Assembly: GCA_045652745.1 (NCBI GenBank)
Contig: JAZRUW010000027.1
Span: forward strand, 1 to 64,000
DNA length: 64,000 nt
Direction: 5' to 3'
Source: RGIG2041 sp045652745
GTDB taxonomy: Bacteria; Bacillota; Clostridia; UBA1381; UMGS1253
The notes below the pieces were generated by a model. That model saw only the letters and a program-made list of their open reading frames with translations, ran no database searches and had not been told where the DNA came from. A program made the position numbers and the translations under genes. Below, piece by piece: positions 24,890 through 33,442 of this stretch (position 1 is the first letter of the stretch; each line of letters starts with the position of its first letter).

Positions 24890-25222
24890 ATGGACAGATT
24901 GGAAGAAAAAAGAGCAAATCGCATAAACCGCCGCGCCCAAACAGCAAACCGCGTGCGCTGGGTACTTTTATTGGGGATTGTTGTGTTTGCCCTGGGCTTT
25001 CTGGGCGTGAAGTTTTACCGCCAGAGCGCGTTAAATGCAAAACTGGATGAGCAAATTGCGAGCCTCGAGGAGCAAATTGCCCAGCAGGAAGCGCAAAAAG
25101 AGCATTATGACAACTTGACCGAACTATACAAGACGGAGGAATATCAGAAACTGTTTGCAAAAGAGCGCCTCGGTCTGGTAGAGGAAAATGAAAAAATATT
25201 TATTGATGTTTCGGGGCAGTGA
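24890..25222 (+). CDS. divIC: DivIC/FtsB-type septum-formation initiator
   Basis: 110 residues: basic N-terminus, one membrane helix at about residues 22-41 (VLLLGIVVFALGFLGVKF), then a coiled coil (LDEQIASLEEQIAQQEAQKEHY) and the conserved ERLGLVEENEKIFIDV end. DivIC pairs with FtsL and DivIB/FtsQ at the division site and regulates septal peptidoglycan synthesis. GAGGAGGG precedes the ATG. Position after yabQ matches Bacillus and other Firmicutes. Confidence 0.93.
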   Translation: MDRLEEKRANRINRRAQTANRVRWVLLLGIVVFALGFLGVKFYRQSALNAKLDEQIASLEEQIAQQEAQKEHYDNLTELYKTEEYQKLFAKERLGLVEENEKIFIDVSGQ

Positions 25223-25293
25223 TTTAGCAGATATAGAGCCTAAGGGGTTCGATATACAACAGAGGAGTATCCGCGAAGGAGGACAAACGGTTT

Positions 25294-25743
25294 ATGGCAG
25301 TAGAGGTTGGTAGCGTAGTAGAAGGAAAGGTAGTCAGTGTTATGCCTTTCGGCGCATTTGTCGAGTTAGAGGGGGGCACAAACGGCCTTGTACATATTTC
25401 GGAGATTTCGACCGAGTATGTGCAATCGGTGGCAGACCATTTGAAGATCGGCGATGTGGTGAAAGCCAAGGTCGTGAAAATTGACGAAAGCGGCAAAATC
25501 AGCCTTTCGATTAAAAAGCGTATGCTCGATGAGCAGAAGCAAAACCGTAAGCCGAGAAGCGGCGGTCCGCGTCCGACAGGCGGCGCTGTACGTCCGGCGG
25601 ATGTCGATTCCTTAAAGAGTGATAATTCGGCTTTGTCCTTTGAGGATTTGATGGCCAAATTCAAGTCTGACAGCGATGAAAAACAGCAGGCATTGCGCCG
25701 CAGTTCGGATTCGAAACTCAGAAGCGGCTATAAGAGATTTTAA
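25294..25743 (+). CDS. S1 RNA-binding-domain protein (YabR-like)
   Basis: 149 residues. An S1 OB-fold domain (GSVVEGKVVSVMPFGAFVELEGGTNGLVHISEI ... GDVVKAKVVKIDESGKISLSIK) at residues 5-75 is followed by a basic, proline/glycine-rich linker and a C-terminal LSFEDLMAKFKSDSDEK segment. It corresponds to Bacillus YabR and general stress protein 13. RNA or ribosome binding is expected, but the role is not established. AAGGAGG precedes the ATG. Confidence 0.9.
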   Translation: MAVEVGSVVEGKVVSVMPFGAFVELEGGTNGLVHISEISTEYVQSVADHLKIGDVVKAKVVKIDESGKISLSIKKRMLDEQKQNRKPRSGGPRPTGGAVRPADVDSLKSDNSALSFEDLMAKFKSDSDEKQQALRRSSDSKLRSGYKRF

Positions 25744-25759
25744 TATATGCAAAATAGCG

Positions 25760-25786
25760 AAAGGAATGGCGATGCCATTCCTTTTT
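25760..25786 (+). terminator. Terminator of the yab/divIC cluster
   Basis: AAAGGAATGGC / GCCATTCCTTT, 11 bp with a 3-base loop and T run. Confidence 0.9.
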
Positions 25787-25882
25787 GTATATGCGTTTTC
25801 AATGCTTCTTTGTGCGAAAATTTTTCGAATTTTTCATTGACAGATGTTTTTTCTTTTCTTAAAATGAATACGGAGGGATTAC

Positions 25883-26314
25883 ATGAAAATTTTAATTGAT
25901 GCGGACGGATGTCCGGTGGTACGCGCTTGTGTGCGCATTGCAAAAGAATATCAAATCGAGTGCGTGATTTACTGCGACAGTGCGCATAAAATGGATATCG
26001 ACGGGGTGAAAACCGTTACGGTTTCCACCGGTGCAGACAGTGTGGATTTTTATCTGGTCAACCAATTGGAAAAGGGCGATATTGTACTGACGCAGGATTA
26101 CGGCCTGGCGGCGATGTGCCTCGGCAAGGGAGCAAGAGCACTCAATCAGAGCGGTATGATTTACAGCGACAGTAATATGGATGCGCTTTTGTTTTCGAGA
26201 TACAGCGCCAAGAAGGCGCGGATGGCGGGCGAGCGCGTGCGAGGCCCGAAAAAAAGAAAGCCGCTCGACGATGCGGCTTTTGAGACGGCTTTGCGTAAGA
26301 TGTTAGAAGATTAA
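25883..26314 (+). CDS. YaiI/YqxD family protein (DUF188)
   Basis: 143 residues: MKILIDADGCPVVRACVRIAKEYQIECVIYCDSAHKM, then VDFYLVNQLEKGDIVLTQDYGLAAMCLGKGARALNQSGMIYSDSNMD matches DUF188 (NYN/PIN-like fold with conserved acidic residues in DADGCP and TQDYGLA). A nuclease-type fold is expected, but no activity is established for the family. GGAGGG before the ATG. Its stop overlaps the stop of the convergent bile-salt-hydrolase gene by four bases. Confidence 0.88.
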   Translation: MKILIDADGCPVVRACVRIAKEYQIECVIYCDSAHKMDIDGVKTVTVSTGADSVDFYLVNQLEKGDIVLTQDYGLAAMCLGKGARALNQSGMIYSDSNMDALLFSRYSAKKARMAGERVRGPKKRKPLDDAAFETALRKMLED

Positions 26315-27276
26315 ATATATTCAATATCCTGCGCGTGGTGCAGGGGATAGGTGATAGGCTTGTCCTTATCCAAATCCGCTTTGTGCATGTCTACAGCACG
26401 GATACGGCGGTTTTCATAGGTGGTATAATAGTAAATGCCGAGGGCGGTGTTACAGCAGGAGCTGTACACCGTTTTTTCGTTCCCGTTTTCCAGACGAACG
26501 GTTCCGGCCACCTGAGCAACGCTGTCTAAAATGTGAAAAAATTGCGTGACACTTTCTTCTTCGCTTTCGCACGATGCGGAATTGAGCGCAGTAAATGCGG
26601 CGCGTACAAAGCGCGACGGGCTCGATACATCTCCCGGCAGACCGAAAGCACCTAATCCACGGCTGTATCCGCTTTCCGGCAGTGCATCCGTAAGGCGGTT
26701 TTCCTGCGGCGCGGCAGACAAATGCGCGTAGGTGCGCAAGTTTGCAATCTGGAAATCAAACGGCGGTGCGTTGGTTAAAATGCCTACGGGATTTTCGTGG
26801 AGATGTACGCCGTCTTGCCTCGGCTCGATAACCAGATTTTCGTGTTCGTCGGAGAGCATCCAATGTAGTGGGGTGTTCGGCAGGTTGGCGCTGAAAGGCA
26901 GATCGACAATTTTCAGTTTTATAAGTTTTTCACGCGCTTCCGCAACGGTGGAACATGAGGACATGAGGTAGGAAATCACCTCAAACGGTGCAAGTGCAGG
27001 TGCGCTGTCCGGTGTCGGGTAATGTGCGTATTCCGGAAAATTTAAGGCGGCGATGCTTAAACCGCGCTCATTGGTGGCATCATAATACAGCGGCGTAGCG
27101 TCCGCAATGGTTGCCATGCCGATAAATGCAAGATGGTGCGTGAGCGCAGGCAGACGGCGAAAGGACAGCGGAAAATCGCGCGGAGTGATTACGACTTGTT
27201 CATTATAACTGAATTCCAAATCGAGATTGCGCCCGAAATAATGGTGTTTTGTTTTGTAATTTACGGCAGTACACAT
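26311..27276 (-). CDS. Choloylglycine hydrolase / bile salt hydrolase
   Basis: 321 residues, cytoplasmic (no signal peptide). The N-terminal nucleophile is Cys2 after Met removal (MCTAVNYKT). The other catalytic positions of bile salt hydrolases are present: Arg16 and Asp19 in FGRNLDLE, Asn in ALNFPEY, Asn in ILTNAPPFD, and Arg in SSPSRFVRAAF. These enzymes split glycine or taurine from conjugated bile acids. A penicillin V acylase is the main alternative, but the SRFVRAAF and LNFPEY motifs favour the bile-salt type. Its presence points to the vertebrate gut. TGAGGTGAAATAAACAG precedes the ATG. Confidence 0.9.
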   Translation of the reverse strand: MCTAVNYKTKHHYFGRNLDLEFSYNEQVVITPRDFPLSFRRLPALTHHLAFIGMATIADATPLYYDATNERGLSIAALNFPEYAHYPTPDSAPALAPFEVISYLMSSCSTVAEAREKLIKLKIVDLPFSANLPNTPLHWMLSDEHENLVIEPRQDGVHLHENPVGILTNAPPFDFQIANLRTYAHLSAAPQENRLTDALPESGYSRGLGAFGLPGDVSSPSRFVRAAFTALNSASCESEEESVTQFFHILDSVAQVAGTVRLENGNEKTVYSSCCNTALGIYYYTTYENRRIRAVDMHKADLDKDKPITYPLHHAQDIEYI

Positions 27277-27313
27277 CTGTTTATTTCACCTCGTTTACAG
27301 TATGGCTTTTTTG

Positions 27314-27342
27314 TTGACAACTTATGAAGAATTTTATATACT
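27314..27342 (+). promoter_or_regulatory. Promoter of nagZ-like gene
   Basis: TTGACA, 17-base spacer, TATACT, 41 bases before the ATG at 27383. Confidence 0.85.
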
Positions 27343-27382
27343 TATTTGTAGAATAAAGTAGAATTTTGCGAGGAGTAAAACG

Positions 27383-28618
27383 ATGGACAGACGAACGGTA
27401 CACAGACGCGGCAGTTATAAAAATCAAAAAAAGAGCGGCGGTTTTTGGCGGGGTCTATTGGTGATTGTGCTGATTGGTGTATTGGCTGCGGCGGCGTATT
27501 TTGCATGGCCGATGTTTACAGGCGATGCGCCTGAAAAGCCGATTGCTTCGCAGGACAAGCCGCGGGGGGACAGTGCGGCGGCAAAAGCCGTGCTCGTCGA
27601 TATGAGTTTAAAAGAAAAGGTGTATCAGATGCTCTTTGTCACACCAGAGTCGATTACGGGTGTGGGGCAGGTCGTTGTTGCAGGTGATGCCACACGCGCG
27701 GCAATTGAAAGCCAGCCGGTCGGCGGGCTTGCTTATTTTGGACCGAATCTGATGTCGCGTGAGCAGGTGCGCGATATGCTATCCGCAACGCAGGGGTATT
27801 CAAAAATCGGACTGTTTACGGGTATAGACGAAGAGGGCGGGCGTGTGTCGCGCCTGACGGAAAATCCTGAGCTTGGGTATACAGCGCTTCCGTCCATGAA
27901 AGAAATCGGGGACGGCGGTCAGCCGCAGGCGGCGTATAAACACGGGCAAACTTTGGCTGAACGCTTGACGGAGCTTGGATTTAATGTGGATTTTGCGCCG
28001 GTGACGGATGTGCTGGTGAATTCGGACAATACGGAAATCGGCAACCGAGCCTTCGGCAAAAATGCAAAAACGGTAGAAACGATGGTGCCTGAGGTGGTAT
28101 CCGGTCTGCAAGACGGCGGTGTTCGAGCGGTACTCAAGCATTTTCCGGGGCACGGCAGTGCGCTTTCGGATTCGCACACGGGGTATACCGAGAGTCTGCG
28201 TACCTATGACCAATTGCGCGAAACGGAGTTTTTGCCGTTTGCATCGGGTATCAAGGCGGGCGCGGATTTTGTGATGGTTTCACATATCACCCTGGTCAAT
28301 GAGGTGGAAGAAAATGTTCCGGCATCGCTTTCTTATGAGGTCGTGACCGAGTGGCTCAAAGAAGAACTCGGTTTTGAAGGTATCATTATTACCGATTCGT
28401 TTGCGATGGGCGCAATTACCGAGCACTATTCGCAGGCAGAGGCGGCCTTGCTTGCTGTAAATGCCGGCGTGGATATGATTTTAATTCCGGCGGATGTGAC
28501 GGCGGTGGCGGATGCGATTATTGACGCTGTGGAAAGCGGAGAAATCGAAGAAGAACGTATCGATGAAAGTGTACTCAAAATTTTGATGTGCAAAGAAAAA
28601 ATGGGACTGTTGGAATAA
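27383..28618 (+). CDS. nagZ: Glycoside hydrolase family 3, NagZ-type beta-N-acetylhexosaminidase
   Basis: 411 residues. A basic N-terminus and one membrane anchor (about residues 22-43, FWRGLLVIVLIGVLAAAAYFAW) place the enzyme outside the membrane. The TIM barrel has GIDEEGGRVSRL, the Asp/His dyad loop KHFPGHGSALSDSHTGY and the nucleophile region IIITDSFAMGAI. NagZ enzymes release N-acetylglucosamine from muropeptides in wall recycling. There is no C-terminal second domain, typical for the short NagZ form. The AGGAG site fixes the start. Monocistronic. Confidence 0.9.
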   Translation: MDRRTVHRRGSYKNQKKSGGFWRGLLVIVLIGVLAAAAYFAWPMFTGDAPEKPIASQDKPRGDSAAAKAVLVDMSLKEKVYQMLFVTPESITGVGQVVVAGDATRAAIESQPVGGLAYFGPNLMSREQVRDMLSATQGYSKIGLFTGIDEEGGRVSRLTENPELGYTALPSMKEIGDGGQPQAAYKHGQTLAERLTELGFNVDFAPVTDVLVNSDNTEIGNRAFGKNAKTVETMVPEVVSGLQDGGVRAVLKHFPGHGSALSDSHTGYTESLRTYDQLRETEFLPFASGIKAGADFVMVSHITLVNEVEENVPASLSYEVVTEWLKEELGFEGIIITDSFAMGAITEHYSQAEAALLAVNAGVDMILIPADVTAVADAIIDAVESGEIEEERIDESVLKILMCKEKMGLLE

Positions 28619-28634
28619 ATTAAAAACAAATAAA

Positions 28635-28665
28635 GGCTGAACGGAATTTCCGTTCAGCCATTTTT
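28635..28665. terminator. Bidirectional terminator nagZ / mreB
   Basis: GGCTGAACGG / CCGTTCAGCC, 10 bp with a 5-base loop, A and T runs on the two sides; shared by converging genes. Confidence 0.9.
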
Positions 28666-28673
28666 GTTTGATT

Positions 28674-29729
28674 TTACTTGTCCAAATCGTACATATACGA
28701 GCCTTTATCACGCAGAACGTGGAGGTTGTCGAGCGATGCGCCCGTACCTTTCGCCACGCAGGAGAGCGGGTCGTCTGCAAGGTATACATGAATACCCGTT
28801 TTTTCCATAAGCAGTTTATCCAGACCCTCAATCATTGCGCCGCCGCCGGTCATTACAATGCCGTTTTCGGCAATGTCGCCCACGAGTTCAGGCGGTGTGC
28901 GTTCGAGCACGGAGTGTACGGCATCTACAATCTGCACCGCAACTTCGTCAAGTGCATCGCGGATGTCTTCGCTGGAAACGGAGATGGATTGCGGCAGACC
29001 CGTCAAAAGTGAACGACCGCGGACTTCCATGAAGGTTTCCTTGCCGTTCGGGTACACACTGCCGATTTCCTTTTTGAGTTCTTCGGCTGTTCTGTCACCG
29101 ATAACCGCATTAAACTTTTTACGGATGAAACGTACGATGGCATCGTCAAACTTGTCACCTGCGACTTTGATGGAGGTGCTTACAACGATACCGCCGAGGG
29201 AAATAACGGCGATGTCACTTGTACCGCCGCCGATATCTACAACCATACTGCCGCATGCGCGGGAAATATCAATACCTGCGCCAATGGCCGCTGCAATCGG
29301 CTCTTCGATTAAGTAAACCTGTCTGCCGCCGGCCTGCATTGCCGCATCAATTACGGCTCTTTCCTCAACTTCGGTAACACCGCTCGGTACGCAAATCATA
29401 ACTCTCGGCTTAAACAGACGGTTTTTTGTCACCTTACGGATGAAGTACTTGAGCATCATCTCTGTGGTGGAGTAGTCAGAAATTACACCTTCGCGCATCG
29501 GACGTACCGCAGTGATATTACCCGGTGTACGGCCGAGCATTTTCTGCGCTTCCGTACCGACTGCGTAGAGCTTGCCTGTACCCTTGTCGATGGCAACCAC
29601 GCTCGGCTCACAAAGTACAATACCTTTGTCCTTGACGTGCACCAAAACCGAAGCAGTACCTAAGTCGATACCGATGTCGGTGGACATGCCAAACATATTT
29701 TTCATTTTAGAAATAAAAGAATTTGCCAT
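28674..29729 (-). CDS. mreB: MreB/Mbl cell-shape actin homologue
   Basis: 351 residues. Actin-fold motifs are IGIDLGTASVLVHVKDKGIVLCEPSVVAID (phosphate 1), VVDIGGGTSDIAVISLGGIV (phosphate 2), and IVMTGGGAMIEGLDKLL (adenosine). The N-terminal amphipathic stretch before MSTDIG can contact the membrane. It forms filaments under the membrane that guide lateral wall synthesis in rod cells. No mreC/mreD follow, so this is probably an Mbl/MreBH-type paralogue rather than the mreBCD copy. GGGAGGCAG precedes the ATG. Confidence 0.92.
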   Translation of the reverse strand: MANSFISKMKNMFGMSTDIGIDLGTASVLVHVKDKGIVLCEPSVVAIDKGTGKLYAVGTEAQKMLGRTPGNITAVRPMREGVISDYSTTEMMLKYFIRKVTKNRLFKPRVMICVPSGVTEVEERAVIDAAMQAGGRQVYLIEEPIAAAIGAGIDISRACGSMVVDIGGGTSDIAVISLGGIVVSTSIKVAGDKFDDAIVRFIRKKFNAVIGDRTAEELKKEIGSVYPNGKETFMEVRGRSLLTGLPQSISVSSEDIRDALDEVAVQIVDAVHSVLERTPPELVGDIAENGIVMTGGGAMIEGLDKLLMEKTGIHVYLADDPLSCVAKGTGASLDNLHVLRDKGSYMYDLDK

Positions 29730-29782
29730 TCTTCTGCCTCCCGAGGGGATAACACCCCAACTCTATCATAGTTATTATATTT

Positions 29783-29810
29783 ATTATATACCATTTCCTG
29801 CTTTTGTCAA
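29783..29810 (-). promoter_or_regulatory. Promoter of mreB homologue
   Basis: On the minus strand TTGACA, 16-base spacer, TATAAT. Confidence 0.8.
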
Positions 29811-29900
29811 GTAGAACTCAGCGCGGATTTTGCGCAGGGAAGTTTACATAACAACTAAAAACTCACAAAACTATCCTTGCATTTTGAGTTTTCCTCAGAG

Positions 29901-30005
29901 TTATCCACAAAAAACATATGTTCTGCACATAGTTTTCCTTGAAAGTATGCGTTTTGTGTAAAGTTATCCACATAAGATATGGAAAAACAAAATCGGTTAT
30001 TCACA
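29901..30005 (+). promoter_or_regulatory. Cluster of three DnaA boxes
   Basis: Two perfect boxes TTATCCACA at 29901-29909 and 29964-29972, and a one-mismatch box TTATTCACA at 29997-30005, all in the same orientation within 105 bases of AT-rich DNA. The whole 29811-30143 stretch contains no gene. No dnaA or dnaN lies nearby, so this is either a DnaA-titrating/regulatory site or a secondary origin-like element controlling mreB or the ppiC gene. Confidence 0.7.
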
Positions 30006-30214
30006 TAAAACCGGTTTACATAATGCAAAATGACGGGAAAATTGACGAAGAAAAGTGCGTAAACTACCTGTAATTAAAATGTAAGAATGAACAAAAATGC
30101 AGTTGTATCAACGGTTTGCGAGGAATTGTGCTTCGGACGGGACTTTTCAGGATGCAAAAAGTGTGTTATGATACAATTGCTGAGATTTATGGGCTTAAAG
30201 AGGGGATGATACAT

Positions 30215-31408
30215 ATGAAAAAACCTTATACATATGAAAAATTGAAAGGCTTTCTCGCCGGCTTGTTGGTGGCAGTACTTTTCATGAGCGCACCGGCGAT
30301 GGCGGATGCTTTATATCAGTCCATTGACGTATTGGTCAACCGCGTGCAGATTTTAATCAACGGACAACCGGCAGATATTGACTCATTGGTTTATAACGGG
30401 CGTACATATGTGCCGCTTCGTGCATATTCGGAGCTTTTGGATAAAAGTGTGGACTATGACGATGCAACCATGACCGTTACGGTGCAAGACCGTGAGCAGT
30501 CGCTGATTATGAGCAAGGAAATTGCATTTTTGGTTAACGGAGAAGCGGTACGCGTGAGTACGTTTAAACAGATGCTTAACTGGTTTAAATACAATCTGGA
30601 ACTCGGCGAAATGGATGCGCAGACTTACGCGGATTTTAAAGAGTTTGTGCGTCAGGAAACCGTTGCAAACTACATTGTGCATCAGTATGCAGCAGATGCG
30701 GGCATCCGTATGAGCACATCGGAAAGCGCCATGCTGAAATCTCAAATTGATATTTACGCGAACAATTTCGGCGGTATGGAGAGTTTTGTGAAAAAACTCG
30801 AATCCTTCGGCGTGACTTACGATTTTTATTACTGGCTGCAGGAAACAGCGGTTTTGCGCGATAAGCTGACAGATATTATTATTGATCCGGTAACAGAGGA
30901 AGATATTTCCGACTACTATCAGAAAAATATTGCGCTTTACGCTACGCCGCTGGTTACGGCAAAGCATATTTTCTTAAATAAAAACGACGATACGGGGCAT
31001 TCGCTTCCGCAGGCAATGCGCGAAGAGAAAAAACAGTTGATTGAGGATATTTTGCTGACTATGCAACGCGGTGAGGCGAATTTTGATACGCTGATGCACC
31101 GGTACTCCGAAGATCCGGGGCTGGCTGCTTATCCGGACGGCTATACGTTCGGTCGCGGTGAGATGGTACAGGCATTTGAAACGGCGGCATTTGCACTTCA
31201 GCCGGGACAGATGAGCGGTATCGTGGAAAGCGAGCTTGGCTTCCATATTCTGATGGTGACCAAGCGTGAAACGCAGTATATACCGCTCGAAAGCGTAAAG
31301 ACAACCATCTACAATTCTCTGCGCAACGAGCGCTACTACAAGTTTGCTGCGCCGCAGATTCAAAATGCGTACATTTTGCGCAATACAGAGGTTTACGACT
31401 CGATTTGA
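30215..31408 (+). CDS. PpiC-type peptidyl-prolyl isomerase with stalk domain, exported
   Basis: 397 residues from ATG 30215 (AGAGGGG upstream). Signal peptide with hydrophobic core GFLAGLLVAVLFMSAPAMADA (residues about 10-30). A copper-amine-oxidase-type N-terminal stalk domain follows (VQILINGQPADIDSLVYNGRTYVPLRAYSELLDKSVDYD, 40-95), then a helical SurA/PrsA-like region. The parvulin domain (about 245-345) has TAKHIFLNKND and RYSEDPGLAAYPDGYTFGRGEMV. Such proteins fold exported proteins at the membrane-wall interface. No lipobox is seen, so anchoring is by an uncleaved signal or by wall contact. A weak promoter (TTTTCA-17-TATGAT) lies at 30144-30172. Confidence 0.88.
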   Translation: MKKPYTYEKLKGFLAGLLVAVLFMSAPAMADALYQSIDVLVNRVQILINGQPADIDSLVYNGRTYVPLRAYSELLDKSVDYDDATMTVTVQDREQSLIMSKEIAFLVNGEAVRVSTFKQMLNWFKYNLELGEMDAQTYADFKEFVRQETVANYIVHQYAADAGIRMSTSESAMLKSQIDIYANNFGGMESFVKKLESFGVTYDFYYWLQETAVLRDKLTDIIIDPVTEEDISDYYQKNIALYATPLVTAKHIFLNKNDDTGHSLPQAMREEKKQLIEDILLTMQRGEANFDTLMHRYSEDPGLAAYPDGYTFGRGEMVQAFETAAFALQPGQMSGIVESELGFHILMVTKRETQYIPLESVKTTIYNSLRNERYYKFAAPQIQNAYILRNTEVYDSI

Positions 31409-31418
31409 GGTGAATACT

Positions 31419-32096
31419 ATGGTGCAAATCGGTAACGATTGGGACCGTGTTTTGGACGGAGAGTTTGACAAGGAATATTATTTAAAACTACGCGGTATTT
31501 TAGCGCAGGAATATAAAACACATACCGTGTATCCGGATATGTACTCGATTTTTAATGCGCTGAAATTGACGAGTTACGAGGATACCAAGGTTGTGATTTT
31601 GGGCCAGGACCCGTACCACGGACCGGGGCAGGCGCACGGTCTGGCGTTTTCGGTGCAAAAAGGCATCGCGATTCCGCCGTCCCTTCTAAATATGTATAAA
31701 GAACTCAAAACCGATCTCGGCTGCTACATTCCGGACAACGGTTTTCTGGAAAAGTGGGCAAAGCAAGGTGTGCTTTTACTAAATACATCGCTCACGGTGC
31801 GTGAGGCAAGTCCGAATTCGCATCAGAAAATCGGTTGGGAGATTTTAACTGACCGTATTATACAGCTTTTAAATGAAAAGCAGACGTCGGTAGTATTTTT
31901 GTTGTGGGGCGCAAATGCACGCGCAAAAAAGGTGTTTGTGACTAACCATGTGCATACGGTATTGGAAGCGCCGCACCCGTCGCCTTTGTCGGCGAGCCGA
32001 GGCTTTTTCGGTTGCCGCCATTTTTCTAAGGCAAATGATATTTTGCGCATGAATGGTCTTGAGCCGATTGACTGGCAGATTGAGAACTTGGATTAA
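31419..32096 (+). CDS. ung: Uracil-DNA glycosylase, family 1
   Basis: 225 residues. The catalytic water-activating loop is GQDPYHGPGQAHGLAFSV and the leucine-intercalation loop is HPSPLSASRGFFGCRHFSKAN. The uracil-pocket LLNTSLTVREASPNSH is also present. It removes uracil from DNA to start base excision repair. Start at ATG 31419 (TTGAGGTGAATACT), ten bases after the ppiC stop. It ends just before a terminator. Confidence 0.96.
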   Translation: MVQIGNDWDRVLDGEFDKEYYLKLRGILAQEYKTHTVYPDMYSIFNALKLTSYEDTKVVILGQDPYHGPGQAHGLAFSVQKGIAIPPSLLNMYKELKTDLGCYIPDNGFLEKWAKQGVLLLNTSLTVREASPNSHQKIGWEILTDRIIQLLNEKQTSVVFLLWGANARAKKVFVTNHVHTVLEAPHPSPLSASRGFFGCRHFSKANDILRMNGLEPIDWQIENLD

Positions 32097-32114
32097 AGGT
32101 AGGACGAAAAATAT

Positions 32115-32158
32115 AAAAGCAGAGGGATTGGGCGGCGCGCCCAATGCCGCTGCTTTTT
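32115..32158 (+). terminator. Terminator after ung
   Basis: Interrupted long stem: AAAAGCAG ... GGGC / GCCC ... CTGCTTTT. Confidence 0.8.
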
Positions 32159-32264
32159 GTGTGTGAAACGGATGCATATTGCGGTTACTGTGTGTGGTAT
32201 GAGACCTGTATGTCACGAAGTGAATTTCCGTGCAAAATCCTGCATATAAATTTTTCTAAATCCA

Positions 32265-32293
32265 TTGACTTTTTTTGAAAAACATTGTATAGT
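32265..32293 (+). promoter_or_regulatory. Promoter of potABCD
   Basis: TTGACT, 17-base spacer, TATAGT. The ~110-base leader to the potA ATG shows no recognisable riboswitch. Confidence 0.85.
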
Positions 32294-32402
32294 GATATTT
32301 GTCGTTTTATGTGTTATTTCATATAAAATGCGTGAATATACAGCTTGCGCAAAAATGGCAAACTACAAACGCCATGCAGGCAGTAAGACAGGGGATTGAT
32401 AA

Positions 32403-33440
32403 ATGTCTAAGATTATACGTTTGGAGAACGTGTCCAAAAATTTCGGAACAACGGAAGTATTAAATAATTTGAGCCTCTCAATCGACAGCAGCTCTTTTGT
32501 AACGCTGCTCGGTCCGTCCGGTTGCGGCAAGACAACGACCTTGCGCATTATCGGCGGTTTTGAGATGCCTTCATCAGGAAGAGTGTATTATAACGACACG
32601 GATATTACCGATCTGCCGCCGTACAAGCGCAGTTTAAATACCGTGTTTCAGAAGTACGCTCTTTTTCCGCATATGGATGTTTATGAAAATATCGCATTCG
32701 GTCTGTATTTAAAGAAAATGAAAGAAAGTGAGATTAAAGAAAAGGTAACGCGCATGCTTAAGCTCATTAACCTTGACGGGTATGAAAAGCGCGATTTCGA
32801 CTCGCTTTCCGGCGGTCAGCAGCACCGCGTGGCGATTGCACGTGCTCTCGTCAACGAGCCGAAGGTGCTTTTGCTCGACGAACCGCTCGGTGCGCTTGAC
32901 TTAAAACTTCGTAAGGAAATGCAGATTGAACTTAAAAATATTCAAAAGTCGCTGGGCATTACTTTTGTATATGTAACCCATGACCAGGAAGAGGCCCTGA
33001 CGATGTCGGATACGATTATCGTCATGAAGGGCGGCAATATTTTGCAAAACGGCACACCGCAGGACATTTACAATGAGCCGCAGTGCGCTTTTGTTGCCGA
33101 TTTTATCGGTGAATCGAATATTATTGACGGTGTGATGCACGAAGATAAGGTTGTAAGTTTCTGCGGCCGCAAATTTGAGTGCGTGGATACCGGCTTTGCG
33201 CCGGAGGAGGCGGTGGATGTTGTTATCCGTCCCGAAGACGTTAAGGTGGTTGCGCCCGAGGAAGGCCTTTTGACCGGTGTGGTAAAATCGTGTATCTTCA
33301 AGGGCGTGCATTATGAAATGGTCATTGATGCACCGGGTTTTGATTTTCTCGTACAGTCCACATTGGCCAGCGAGGTTGGCTCCAGCGTGGGTCTTACGTT
33401 TATTCCGTTTGATATTCATATCATGCACAAGGAGGGATAA
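32403..33440 (+). CDS. potA: Spermidine/putrescine ABC transporter ATP-binding protein PotA
   Basis: 345 residues. Walker A is GPSGCGKTT, the ABC signature LSGGQQHRVAIARAL, Walker B VLLLDEPLGALD, and the switch histidine lies in VYVTHDQEEALTMSD. The C-terminal TOBE domain (about 240-340) is present. It powers polyamine import by the PotBC channel on the inner membrane face. First gene of a four-gene operon with 2-4 base spacing or overlaps. Confidence 0.96.
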   Translation: MSKIIRLENVSKNFGTTEVLNNLSLSIDSSSFVTLLGPSGCGKTTTLRIIGGFEMPSSGRVYYNDTDITDLPPYKRSLNTVFQKYALFPHMDVYENIAFGLYLKKMKESEIKEKVTRMLKLINLDGYEKRDFDSLSGGQQHRVAIARALVNEPKVLLLDEPLGALDLKLRKEMQIELKNIQKSLGITFVYVTHDQEEALTMSDTIIVMKGGNILQNGTPQDIYNEPQCAFVADFIGESNIIDGVMHEDKVVSFCGRKFECVDTGFAPEEAVDVVIRPEDVKVVAPEEGLLTGVVKSCIFKGVHYEMVIDAPGFDFLVQSTLASEVGSSVGLTFIPFDIHIMHKEG

Positions 33441-33442
33441 GT

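Noticed and set aside
29811..30143. Chromosomal replication origin
   Set aside because: Only three DnaA boxes, no AT-rich unwinding repeats next to them and no dnaA/dnaN genes. Reported as a DnaA-box cluster instead.
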